This document shows, piece after piece, positions 44,553-52,536 of a stretch of DNA of 64,000 bases. The stretch comes from Streptomyces cinnamoneus (lineage in GTDB: Bacteria; Actinomycetota; Actinomycetes; Streptomycetales; Streptomycetaceae), in assembly GCF_002939475.1 (NCBI RefSeq), contig NZ_PKFQ01000001.1, positions 1,860,001-1,924,000 of the forward strand, read 5' to 3'. The stretch's first letter is position 1. Every line of letters starts with the position of its first letter. A program made the position numbers and the translations under genes. The notes beneath the pieces were generated by a model that did not search any database, was not told the origin of the DNA, and saw only the letters and a list, made by a program, of their open reading frames with translations.

Positions 44553-45308
44553 TCAGCCTCGTTCGGCGAGGACGTGCAGCTGAGTGGCCACCGAGTGGAA
44601 GGCGGGCACCTCGGCCGCGGCGGCCTCCAGCCGCAGCAGGGCGTCGATCGCGCCGGGCTCGGCGTCGACGAGCACGCCGGGCACCAAGTCGGCGAAGACA
44701 CGCACGCCGTGGACGGCCGTCACCGCGAGGCCGGCGTCCGTGACGAGGCCCGACAGCTGCTCGGCGGTGAAGCGGCGGGTGAGCGGGTCGCCCGCGCCCC
44801 ACTGTCCGGCCGGGTCGGCCAGGGCCTGCCGGGCCTCGGTGAAGTGCCCCGCGAGGGCGCGCGCGAGGACGGCGCCGCCGAGGCCGGCCGCGAGCAGGCT
44901 GAGGGTGCCGGAGGGGCGGAGCGCGGCGACGGCGTTGCGCACGCTCTCGGCGGGGTCCTCGACGTACTCCAGGACGCCGTGGCACAGCACCAGGTCGTAG
45001 CCGTCGCGCTCGACGACGTCGAACAGGCCGTGCGCGTCGCCCTGGACGCCGCGCACCAGGTCGGCCACGCCCGCCTCGGCGGCCCGGCGCTCCAGCGCGA
45101 ACAGCGCGTTGGGGCTGGGGTCGACGACGGTGACCCGGTGCCCGAGCCGGGCCAGCGGCACCGCGAACTTCCCGGAGCCGCCCCCGGTGTCGAGGACCTC
45201 CAGGGCGTCCCGGCCGGCGGCCTTGACCCGGCGGTCCAGGGCGTCGCGCAGGACCTCCCAGACCACGGCGGTACGGAGGGAGGCCCGGGGACGCAGGGGG
45301 TCTGACAC
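44553..45308 (-). CDS. Class I SAM-dependent methyltransferase
   Basis: The 251-residue protein has the Rossmann motif I LEVLDTGGGSGKFAVPLARL, motif post-I VTVVDPSPNAL, motif II/III YDLVLCHGVLEYVEDP and GTLSLLAAGL. The C-terminal half (HFTEARQALADPAGQWGAGD, RRFTAEQLSGLV) resembles tRNA or small-molecule methyltransferases of the UbiE/CmoM type. I chose GTG at 45308, preceded by GAGGAG; the frame is open another 44 codons into the regulatory region of the divergent gene. The substrate is not known. Confidence 0.82.
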   Translation of the reverse strand: MSDPLRPRASLRTAVVWEVLRDALDRRVKAAGRDALEVLDTGGGSGKFAVPLARLGHRVTVVDPSPNALFALERRAAEAGVADLVRGVQGDAHGLFDVVERDGYDLVLCHGVLEYVEDPAESVRNAVAALRPSGTLSLLAAGLGGAVLARALAGHFTEARQALADPAGQWGAGDPLTRRFTAEQLSGLVTDAGLAVTAVHGVRVFADLVPGVLVDAEPGAIDALLRLEAAAAEVPAFHSVATQLHVLAERG

Positions 45309-45401
45309 GGCGGCTGGCTCCTCGGCACGGGCCGCCACCGCCTCGGCGGCGACGGGTGACTTGAACGTAGGGCCCCAGCCTAATGGGCGGGCGGGCTCCG
45401 C

Positions 45402-45456
45402 TTGACGGAGGCAGGGCGCGGTGCGCCATACTTTTTGCACTGACTGGTCAGTACAA
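45402..45456 (+). promoter_or_regulatory. Promoter and TetR operator of the ABC-like/YhgE unit
   Basis: TTGACG (45402-45407) and CATACT (45427-45432) form a possible promoter with a long spacer. Just after it lies an inverted repeat, ACTGAC-TG-GTCAGT at 45439-45452, extended by matching TTG (45435-45437) and CAA (45454-45456) to a 22-base near-perfect dyad. Its position over the start point, its size and the downstream tetR-type gene suggest it is the operator of that regulator. Confidence 0.7.
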
Positions 45457-45472
45457 GATCGTTGGAGGTGGC

Positions 45473-46240
45473 GTGGACAGCACCCCGCACGGAGCCGCGA
45501 TCACGGCCCGCGCCCTGGGCGTGAAGGGCCCGCGCGGCTGGGCCTTCCGCGACGTGGACGTCGCCGCGCCACCCGGCTCGCTCATCGCCGTCCAGGGGCC
45601 CTCCGGCTCGGGCCGCACCTGTCTCCTGCTCGCTCTCACCGGCCGCATGCGTGCCGCCGCCGGCCGCGCCGAAGTCGCCGGGCTGCCCCTGCCCCGCAAG
45701 ATGGCGGCCGTCCGGAGGGTGAGCGCGCTGGCGCACGTCCCCGGCGTCGCCGAGCTCGACGCGTCCCTGACCGTCGCCGAGCACCTGCGCGAACGCGCCC
45801 TGCTGGAACGCCGGTTCAACGGATCGCCGCGCGCCCTCCTGCGCCCGCGGGCTGAGCGGGCCGCGGAGCGGCGCTCCCGCGTCGAGTCGGCGCTCGCGGC
45901 CGCGGGCCTCGATCCCGGCGCGCTGCCCGGGGGCGAGGACACGGCCGTACGGCGGCTGGACCGGCTTCAGGCGCTGCGGCTCTCGGTGGCCCTGGCGCTC
46001 ATCGGCGAGCCGCGGCTGGTCGCGGTCGACGACACCGATCTCAAGCTCTCCCCCGCCGAACGCGAACAGGTCTGGGAGCTGCTGCGGTCGCTCGCCCGGG
46101 CGGGGACGACCGTGCTCGCGGTGTGCAGTGAGGCCCCCCGCGACGCGGTCGTCGTCACCACCGCGCGGGCCGCCCGGGACGCCGGCGCCGACACGACGAA
46201 GGGAGCGGCGGATGCGTTCGCCGAAGCTGGCCGCGCTTGA
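45473..46240 (+). CDS. Degenerate ABC-type ATPase subunit
   Basis: The 255-residue protein aligns with ABC ATPases, but its key residues are altered. Walker A is GPSGSGRT (residues 42-49), with Arg for the catalytic Lys. In place of LSGGQ there is RLDRLQALRLSVALAL. Walker B reads PRLVAVDDTDLKL with Asp for the catalytic Glu, and the switch His is missing from TTVLAVCSE. It may bind nucleotide without normal hydrolysis. GTG at 45473 lies 4 bases after GGAGG; a frame upstream would cross the operator. It overlaps the YhgE gene by 29 bases. Confidence 0.8.
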   Translation: MDSTPHGAAITARALGVKGPRGWAFRDVDVAAPPGSLIAVQGPSGSGRTCLLLALTGRMRAAAGRAEVAGLPLPRKMAAVRRVSALAHVPGVAELDASLTVAEHLRERALLERRFNGSPRALLRPRAERAAERRSRVESALAAAGLDPGALPGGEDTAVRRLDRLQALRLSVALALIGEPRLVAVDDTDLKLSPAEREQVWELLRSLARAGTTVLAVCSEAPRDAVVVTTARAARDAGADTTKGAADAFAEAGRA

Positions 46241-48341
46241 GCTCAGAAGGTTCGGCAGGGGCAGGCTCCCGCGCGCCGCCCTCGTCGCGCTGCTCCTGCT
46301 GCCGCTGCTCTACGGCGCCCTGTACCTGTGGTCGTTCTGGGACCCGTACGGGCGGCTGGACAAGGTGCCGGTGGCCCTGGTCAACGCCGACCGGGGCACC
46401 GAAGTCGACGGCCAGCGGCTCGACGCCGGCGCCTCGATCGCCGAGGGGCTGCGCGGGAGCAAGTCGTTCGCGTGGCACGAGACCAGCGCCGACGACGCCC
46501 GCGAGGGCGTCGAGAAGGGCAAGTACTACCTGTCGCTGACCATTCCGCCCGACTTCAGCGACAAGGTGGCCTCCAGCTCCGGTGCGTCCCCGGTGGCGGG
46601 CGCCCTCCAGGTCCGTACGAACGACGCCAACAACTACATCGTCGGGCAGATCTCCCGCACGGTCTTCTCCGAGATCCGCGCGACGGCCTCCCGCAAGGCC
46701 TCGCGCTCCTTCTACGACAGGATCTTCGTCTCCTTCTCCGGTCTCCACGACAAGACCCAGAAGGCCGCCGAGGGCGCCGACCGGCTCGGCGAGGGCATCG
46801 GCGAGGCCCGCAAGGGCGCCGGCGACCTCAAGGACGGACTGGCCCGGGCCGAGCGCGGCAGCGGCGACCTGGAGAGCGGGGTCGCTCAACTCCACACGGG
46901 CGCCGGCACCCTGGACAGCGCGTCGGGGGAGCTCGCCTCGGGCGCGCAGAAGGTGGCGTCGGGCACCCAGCGGCTGGCCGACAAGGTCAACGGCGTCGCC
47001 GGCAAGGAGGGCGCCTTCGTCAAGGAGCACGCCCGGGAGATCGGCGCCACCGCCCGGGACGTGGCCAAGGAGGCCCAGACCGTCCGGGAGCACCTGGACG
47101 ACCTGCCCTCCCCCGCCACCACCGCCCTGCTCGCGAGCGGCAGCCGGCGCGGCGCCGAGGATCTGGCCGCCGCCTACGCCAAGGCGTGCCCACCCGCCGG
47201 GGCGCCCGGCTTCTGCCCCACCCTCAAGAAGGCCGTCTTCGCCGCGCAGCAGTCGGCCGCGGGCGCCGAGAAGCTCAACACGCTGATGCAGAACAAGAAC
47301 GGCGAACTGGACCGGCTCCCCGGCCGGCTGGACACCCTGCGCGGCTACGCCCTGCGTCTCGCCGCCGAGGCCCCGCACCTCGGGCGGGACATCGACGGCG
47401 CCGTCCGCGACGTCAACGCGCTCAACGACGGCGCCCAGAAGCTCGCCGAGGGCGCCGGCAAGCTCCACACCGGCGCCGGGCGGCTGCACACCGGGCTCGG
47501 CACCGCCAAGGAGGGCGCGGCCGATCTCGACGGCGGCATAGGGAAGTTGCGCGAGGGGGCCGGCACCCTCCAGGGCGGCATGTTCAAGCTGTCCGACGGC
47601 TCCGCCGAACTCGCCGGCGGGCTGCACGACGGCGCCGGCCGGATCCCCGACTACGACAAGAAGGACCGCGACGCCCGCACCGAGGTCATGGCCGACCCGG
47701 TCGGGCTGGCCTCGCGGGCCCTGCACAAGGCGCCCAACTACGGCACCGGCTTCGCCCCCTACTTCATCCCGCTCTCCCTGTGGGTGGGCGCCATGGTCGC
47801 CTACATGCTGATCCAGCCGCTCAACCGGCGGGCCCTCGCCGCCGGGGCGCCCGCCTGGCGCATCGCCGTCGCCGGCTGGCTGCCGGTCGTCGCGGTCGGC
47901 GTCCTGCAGACGGGGGCGCTGCTGGCGGTGCTCCACTGGGGGCTCGGCCTCCACATGGCCCGCACGGCCGGCACGGCCGGTTTCCTCTGCCTGGTCACCG
48001 CCTGCTTCGCCGCGATCGTGCAGTGGCTGGGCGCCCGCTTCGGGCCGGCCGGCCGCATCCTCGTCCTCGCCCTGCTGATGCTCCAGCTGACCTCGGCGGG
48101 CGGCACGTACCCGGTGCAGACGAGCCCCGGATTCTTCAACGCCGTCCATCCGTTCCTGCCGATGAGCTACGTCGTCGACGGGCTGCGCCACCTGATCACG
48201 GGCGGCGGGCTGGGGCCCGTGTGGCAGGCGTGCGGCGTGCTGGTCGCGTTCACCGCGGGCGCGCTCGCGCTGACGGCCTGGTCCGCGCGGCGCGCGCAGG
48301 TCTGGTCGGTCGACCGGCTGCACCCGGAACTGAGTCTGTGA
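46212..48341 (+). CDS. YhgE/Pip-family membrane protein
   Basis: The 709-residue protein has one N-terminal membrane helix (ALVALLLLPLLYGALYLWSF) and the Pip-type domain start GRLDKVPVALVNADRGTEVDG. An extracytoplasmic region of about 450 residues follows, rich in heptad-like repeats such as GIGEARKGAGDLKDGLARAE and GAGKLHTGAGRLHTGLG. At the C terminus are about six helices of the ABC-2 permease type (SLWVGAMVAYMLIQPL, GWLPVVAVGVLQTGALLAVL). B. subtilis YhgE and lactococcal Pip are phage-receptor or export-related proteins. ATG at 46212 overlaps the ABC-like gene, so they probably form a complex. Confidence 0.9.
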   Translation: MRSPKLAALELRRFGRGRLPRAALVALLLLPLLYGALYLWSFWDPYGRLDKVPVALVNADRGTEVDGQRLDAGASIAEGLRGSKSFAWHETSADDAREGVEKGKYYLSLTIPPDFSDKVASSSGASPVAGALQVRTNDANNYIVGQISRTVFSEIRATASRKASRSFYDRIFVSFSGLHDKTQKAAEGADRLGEGIGEARKGAGDLKDGLARAERGSGDLESGVAQLHTGAGTLDSASGELASGAQKVASGTQRLADKVNGVAGKEGAFVKEHAREIGATARDVAKEAQTVREHLDDLPSPATTALLASGSRRGAEDLAAAYAKACPPAGAPGFCPTLKKAVFAAQQSAAGAEKLNTLMQNKNGELDRLPGRLDTLRGYALRLAAEAPHLGRDIDGAVRDVNALNDGAQKLAEGAGKLHTGAGRLHTGLGTAKEGAADLDGGIGKLREGAGTLQGGMFKLSDGSAELAGGLHDGAGRIPDYDKKDRDARTEVMADPVGLASRALHKAPNYGTGFAPYFIPLSLWVGAMVAYMLIQPLNRRALAAGAPAWRIAVAGWLPVVAVGVLQTGALLAVLHWGLGLHMARTAGTAGFLCLVTACFAAIVQWLGARFGPAGRILVLALLMLQLTSAGGTYPVQTSPGFFNAVHPFLPMSYVVDGLRHLITGGGLGPVWQACGVLVAFTAGALALTAWSARRAQVWSVDRLHPELSL

Positions 48342-48376
48342 GCGCGAACACGCGGGGTACAGGGAGAATCACTCTC

Positions 48377-48991
48377 ATGGACAGCAGCAGTACGCGCCGC
48401 CAGAACACCAGACGCAAGCTCTTCGAGGCGGCGGTCACCCTCATCGCCGAGCAGGGGTTCTCCTCCACCACGGTGGACGAGATCGCCGAGCGGGCGGGAG
48501 TGGCGAAGGGGACGGTCTACTACAACTTCGCCAGCAAGACCGTGCTCTTCGAGGAGCTGCTGAAGCACGGCATCGAGCTGCTCACCGCCGCCCTCCAGGC
48601 CGCCGCCGACGAGAGCGCCGAGCGCGGCGGCAGCCGGGTCGACGCCCTGGACGCGATGATCCGGGCCGGGCTGGACTTCATCACCCGCTACCCCTCGCTC
48701 ACCCAGCTGTACGTGGCCGAGCTGTGGCGCACCAACCGGGCGTGGCAGTCGACGCTGATGCAGGTGCGGCAGAAGGCGATCGCCGTGATCGAGTCGGTGT
48801 TGCGGGAAGCGGTCGCCGCGGGCGAGCTGAGCGGGGACATCGACGTTCCGCTGACGGCGTCGGCGCTGTTCGGCATGGTGCTGGTGGCGGCCCTGGACTG
48901 GCAGTCCTTCCAGCCGGAGCGGTCCATCGACGAGGTGCACTCGGCGCTGTCCCGCCTGCTGCAGGGCCGGGTGGGCGGCACGGCCGTCTAG
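48377..48991 (+). CDS. TetR-family transcriptional regulator
   Basis: The 204-residue protein has the TetR helix-turn-helix at residues 9-57: RQNTRRKLFEAAVTLIAEQG, then FSSTTVDEIAERAGVAKGTVYYNF and the K of SKTVLFEELL. The C-terminal ligand domain is all helical. ATG at 48377 follows GGGAGA; a GTG at 48338, overlapping the YhgE stop, would add 13 residues. It is the last gene of the operon and probably represses the operon through the dyad at 45435-45456. Homologues next to YhgE proteins are common in actinobacteria; the inducer is unknown. Confidence 0.92.
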   Translation: MDSSSTRRQNTRRKLFEAAVTLIAEQGFSSTTVDEIAERAGVAKGTVYYNFASKTVLFEELLKHGIELLTAALQAAADESAERGGSRVDALDAMIRAGLDFITRYPSLTQLYVAELWRTNRAWQSTLMQVRQKAIAVIESVLREAVAAGELSGDIDVPLTASALFGMVLVAALDWQSFQPERSIDEVHSALSRLLQGRVGGTAV

Positions 48992-49002
48992 GGGGTGGGT
49001 GG

Positions 49003-49050
49003 CGCCGTGCCGGTGCGGACCGTTCCCCCTCGGCCCGCACCGGCACGGCG
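49003..49050 (+). terminator. Terminator of the tetR-type gene
   Basis: A 16-base stem (49003-49018 with 49035-49050) encloses a 16-base pyrimidine-rich loop, 11 bases after the stop codon. Confidence 0.75.
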
Positions 49051-49310
49051 TTCCCCCGTTCCCCCCGTGTGTTCCCCCGTCGCTCCCCCGAGCCCCCCGT
49101 GGGAGCCCCCGTCCCCCCGGTCGCGTCGGGGAGGCCGCACCGTTCCGCCGCCCCGTGCCGGCGGTACCGGTGCCGCGTCCCCTCTGCGGACACCACTCTC
49201 TCCTCCCGGCCGGGTGCGGCCCATCCGTGCGGGTACTCATCTCGGCTTCTGAGTACGCGTACTCAGACCTGGGCACCCGGCACCAGCCGCCACTGGCTAC
49301 GATCCTGCGG
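49051..49310 (+). promoter_or_regulatory. DUF4126 upstream region with 20-base palindrome
   Basis: The first 150 bases are runs of C with no gene. Close to the end lies a perfect 20-base palindrome (49248-49267) whose core is TGAGTACGCGTACTCA, and a further half-site GTACTCA at 49233-49239. TACGAT at 49298-49303 is a likely -10 box, 7 bases before the GTG, giving a leaderless transcript. The palindrome would then lie at about -44 to -63, an activator-like position. The binding protein is not known to me. Confidence 0.6.
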
Positions 49311-49913
49311 GTGTCGGTGCTTCCTCTGGTGTTCACGAGCGGCTGGGCGAGCGGGATCAACGCCTATGCCGTGGTCCTGCTGCTCGGCGTGCTCGGCGCG
49401 ACCGGCGTCTCCGACGACGTGCCGGGGGCCCTTCAGCGCCCCGACGTCCTGATCGCGGCCGGCGTGCTCTTCCTCTGCGAGGCCGTCGCCGACAAGGTCC
49501 CCTACGTGGACACGGTCTGGGACGTCGTGCACACCGTGGTCCGGCCCGTGGCGGGCGGCGTGGTCGGCGCACTGCTGGCGGGGCAGACGGGGTCGGTCCC
49601 GGAGCTCGCGGCCGGGGCGCTGGGCGGCTCGGCGGCGCTGCTGAGCCACCTGGTCAAGGCGGGCACGCGCATGGCGGTCAACACCTCGCCGGAGCCCGCC
49701 AGCAACATCGCGCTGAGCCTCGGCGAGGACCTGGGCGTCGCCGCCCTCATCGTCTTCGCGCTCTTCCATCCCGTCGCCGCGGCCGTCGTCGCGGGCACGC
49801 TCCTGGCGCTGGGCGTCGCGCTGGTGGCCTTCCTGTGGAAACGCGTCCGGGCGTTCCTGCGGCGCAGGCGCGAGCGGCGCGCGGCGAGGCTGTCCGGCGC
49901 GGCCGGAGCCTGA
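49311..49913 (+). CDS. DUF4126 membrane protein
   Basis: The 200-residue protein starts with VLPLVFTSGWASGINAYAVV, the hallmark of DUF4126 proteins, and contains about five hydrophobic segments. Conserved pieces are FLCEAVADKVPYVDTVWDVV, GALGGSAALLSHLVKAGTR and NTSPEPASNIALSLGEDL. The C-terminal end is an Arg-rich cytoplasmic tail. Function is unknown. I chose GTG at 49311, next to a -10 box, because family similarity begins here; the open frame is longer but crosses the palindrome. Confidence 0.85.
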   Translation: MSVLPLVFTSGWASGINAYAVVLLLGVLGATGVSDDVPGALQRPDVLIAAGVLFLCEAVADKVPYVDTVWDVVHTVVRPVAGGVVGALLAGQTGSVPELAAGALGGSAALLSHLVKAGTRMAVNTSPEPASNIALSLGEDLGVAALIVFALFHPVAAAVVAGTLLALGVALVAFLWKRVRAFLRRRRERRAARLSGAAGA

Positions 49914-49973
49914 CGGCAGGGGGCCGCCCCGGCCCGGAGGGAGGGCCCCCGGGAGGCGGATAAAGTCCTCCCC

Positions 49974-51476
49974 ATGGCACGAATCGCGGTAATCGGCGCC
50001 GGAATGGGCGCCATGGCAGCCGCCGCCCGGCTGGCCGTCGCGGGTCACCGCGTGGCGGTGTACGAGCGCGCGGCGACGCACGGCGGAAGCGTGGGACGGC
50101 TCGAACGGGACGGGTTCGCCTTCGACACCGGGCCGGGGCTGCTGCACCTGCCCGCCGTCTACCGCGACCTGTTCGTCAAGACCGGCAAGGAGTCGCTGGA
50201 GCAGAGCCTGACCCTCACCCAGGTCGACCCGGCGAGCCGCCACCTCTTCGCGGACGGCACGGACGTCCGCCTGCCCAACGCCTCGCGGGCCGGTGTCGTG
50301 GCGGCGCTCGACGCCGCGGCCGGGCCGGGCGCGGGCGAGCGCTGGAGCGACCTGGTCAACCGGGCGCGCGAGGTGTGGGACGCGACCCGGCGCCCGCTGC
50401 TGGAGGAGCCGCTGCGTGCGGACCGCACGGCCGCCCTGGGCCACGACCCCTACCCGGCGCCGCCCCGCCGCGGGCTGTTCCGGCGCCGGAGGGGCCCGCT
50501 GACCCTGGCGTCCGTCGCCGAGCGGGAGTTGGCGGACCCCCGGCTGGTCGCCCTGCTGGAGGGCCACGCCCTGGCCCACGGGCTCGATCCGCGCGTCGCG
50601 CCCGCGAGCGCGACGGTGCTGCCGTACATGGAGCAGACCTTCGGCAGCTGGTACGTGCGCGGCGGCGTACGGGCGCTCGCCGACGCGCTGTACGAGCGCT
50701 GCCTGGCCCGGCGCGTGGAGTTCTTCTTCGGCGCCGAGGTCGTGGGACTGGTGGAGGAGGACGGCCGCGCGGCCGGAGTGCGGCTGGCCGGCGACGGCGT
50801 CGCCGAGGCGGACATGGTGGTGGCCGGGGTCGCCCCCGGACGGCTGGAAGCGTTCGCCCCCGGTGTGGCCGGGCCGTCCCGGGGGCCGGTGCCGCCCGGC
50901 CGGTTCAGTGTGTTCCTCGCCGTCGCCGGCTCCCGCCCCGAGGACGCGGCGCACCGCACCGTGGTGCACGGCGACGACCGTACGGCGGAGCTGGAGGCGG
51001 TCTTCGGCGCGGCGGGCGTGGGTGGTTACCGCCCCACGGTGACCGTGCTGCGGCCCGACGACGCGGACACGCGGCCGGACGACGCCCACGAGGCCGTCAC
51101 GCTGACCGCCACGATCGCCCCGCACGGCCGGACCGACTGGAACGACGCACGGACCGTCGCGGACTTCGCGGACCGGATGGTCGCGGCCGCCGAGGCGGCG
51201 GTGCCGGGGCTGCGCGAGAGGGTGCTGTGGCGCGAGGTGCGCACGCCGGCCGACACGGAGGCGGCGACCGGCGCCGAGGGGGGCGGGGTGCCCGCGCCCG
51301 TCCTGGCCGGCGGCGAGGGCGCGTTCCTGCGGCCCGCCAACGTCACGCGCCTGCCCGGCCTCTATCTGGTGGGCGGCTTCGCGCACCCGGGCGGCGGGCT
51401 CGCCCACGCGGGGATGTCGGGGGCGATGGTCGCCGGGCTCATCGTCGAGGGAGCCGACTGGCGAGGCTCGCAGTGA
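49974..51476 (+). CDS. CrtI-like FAD-dependent oxidoreductase
   Basis: The 500-residue flavoprotein begins with the dinucleotide fold IAVIGAGMGAMAAAARLAVAG, then YERAATHGGSVGRLERDGFA and FDTGPGLLHLPAVYRDLF, the arrangement of phytoene desaturases. The end has LYLVGGFAHPGGGLAHAGMSG, the C-terminal FAD-binding signature of the same family. No phytoene synthase or other carotenoid gene lies nearby, so the substrate is open. TAAAGT at 49961-49966, 7 bases before the ATG, suggests a leaderless transcript. Confidence 0.82.
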   Translation: MARIAVIGAGMGAMAAAARLAVAGHRVAVYERAATHGGSVGRLERDGFAFDTGPGLLHLPAVYRDLFVKTGKESLEQSLTLTQVDPASRHLFADGTDVRLPNASRAGVVAALDAAAGPGAGERWSDLVNRAREVWDATRRPLLEEPLRADRTAALGHDPYPAPPRRGLFRRRRGPLTLASVAERELADPRLVALLEGHALAHGLDPRVAPASATVLPYMEQTFGSWYVRGGVRALADALYERCLARRVEFFFGAEVVGLVEEDGRAAGVRLAGDGVAEADMVVAGVAPGRLEAFAPGVAGPSRGPVPPGRFSVFLAVAGSRPEDAAHRTVVHGDDRTAELEAVFGAAGVGGYRPTVTVLRPDDADTRPDDAHEAVTLTATIAPHGRTDWNDARTVADFADRMVAAAEAAVPGLRERVLWREVRTPADTEAATGAEGGGVPAPVLAGGEGAFLRPANVTRLPGLYLVGGFAHPGGGLAHAGMSGAMVAGLIVEGADWRGSQ

Positions 51477-51510
51477 CCGCGGCCCGGGGGCTTCGTCCCC
51501 CGGGCCGCGG
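51477..51510. terminator. Bidirectional terminator
   Basis: CCGCGGCCCGGGGG (51477-51490) pairs with CCCCCGGGCCGCGG (51497-51510) around CTTCGT. It begins right after the CrtI-like stop codon and also follows the convergent minus-strand gene. Confidence 0.85.
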
Positions 51511-51519
51511 CGGCCGCCG

Positions 51520-52497
51520 TCAGTAGCGGTAGCGCTGCTCGTCGAAGCCCTGGCCCGGCTGCTGCGGCGGGTAGGGCGGCTGCTGCTGGCCGGGGTACTG
51601 CTCGGGCGGAGGGGCCTGGCCGGCCGGGTGGTCGGTGTCCCGCTGCTGCGGCACCCACACGCCGCCGGGCGGGGTGTCGACGTCGTACTGCTGCGGGGTG
51701 GCGTACGTGTCGCCGGGGTACGCGGTCGTGCCGTACTGCTGCTGGGGGTACGCCTGCTGCTGGCCGTAGGCGTCGTACTGCTCGTACGACGGCGGGCGGT
51801 TGCCGATGTACGGGTCGGAGTAGGCCGCGTACTGGCCCTGGCCGTAGTCGAACTGGCCCGCGTAGCCGCCCGGGGCGGCCGGGGCCTCGGCGGGCTGGGC
51901 CGCGGCGTAGCTCCCGTATGCGGGGAAACCGTCCTGGTCCGTGCCCGTGGCGTTCGTGTCCGCGCCGTAGCCGCCGCCGTACCCGGCGGGCTGCGCGGAC
52001 TCTCCGGTCGGCTGCTGGGGCACGCTGGGCATCAGCTCCGTGCGGTCGTCCTCGCCGGCCCCCGCGGTGGGCGGGGCGTCCGGTCCGGAGACCGGCGCGG
52101 TGACGCCGGCGGCGGACCGCTGGGCGCGGTCGCCGCCCTTGCGGCGGCGCCCCGACCGGGACTTCTCGGCCCGCGACTTGCCGGCGGCCCGGGACTCGCC
52201 CTTGCCGGAGCCCCGGCCCGGCTCCGCGGCCGCGCCCTCCTCGCCGCGGCGGATCGCCCAGCCCCGGGAGAAGCCGCGGCGGAAGGAGAGCGTGACGAAC
52301 GTCTGCCCCACCGCGAAGGCGACGGCGCCCACGACGATGACGGCGACGGAGGGGATCACGACGCCCGCGACCACGCCGAGGAAGCCGACGAAGGCCAGCA
52401 GCCGCCAGCGCAGCCGCGCCTTGTACTGCAGCAGCACCTCGCCGAGCAGCCAGAGCGCGACGACGCCGAAAGCGATGTAGAGGACCGTCCAGCCCAT
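51520..52497 (-). CDS. Membrane protein with Tyr/Gln/Pro-rich tail
   Basis: The 325-residue protein has three hydrophobic helices in the first 90 residues (VLYIAFGVVALWLLGEVLL, LLAFVGFLGVVAGVVIPSVA, AVIVVGAVAFAVGQTFV). A basic Lys/Arg-rich segment of about 50 residues follows, then a low-complexity C-terminal half. The tail contains repeats such as YGQQQAYPQQQYG and QYDVDTPPGG. I do not recognise a function; tails like this often mediate self-association or scaffold contacts. Both termini are probably cytoplasmic or peripheral; orientation is uncertain. It is the only gene between two terminators on this strand. Confidence 0.7.
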   Translation of the reverse strand: MGWTVLYIAFGVVALWLLGEVLLQYKARLRWRLLAFVGFLGVVAGVVIPSVAVIVVGAVAFAVGQTFVTLSFRRGFSRGWAIRRGEEGAAAEPGRGSGKGESRAAGKSRAEKSRSGRRRKGGDRAQRSAAGVTAPVSGPDAPPTAGAGEDDRTELMPSVPQQPTGESAQPAGYGGGYGADTNATGTDQDGFPAYGSYAAAQPAEAPAAPGGYAGQFDYGQGQYAAYSDPYIGNRPPSYEQYDAYGQQQAYPQQQYGTTAYPGDTYATPQQYDVDTPPGGVWVPQQRDTDHPAGQAPPPEQYPGQQQPPYPPQQPGQGFDEQRYRY

Positions 52498-52536
52498 TAA
52501 CGCCCCTCTCGTCGGCCGCCGTTCGCCGGACAGCCG

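Noticed and set aside
48992..49232. Possible small coding region in the C-rich gap after the tetR-type gene
   Set aside because: The translations are Pro/Arg-rich shadows without start signals, and the terminator hairpin lies inside.
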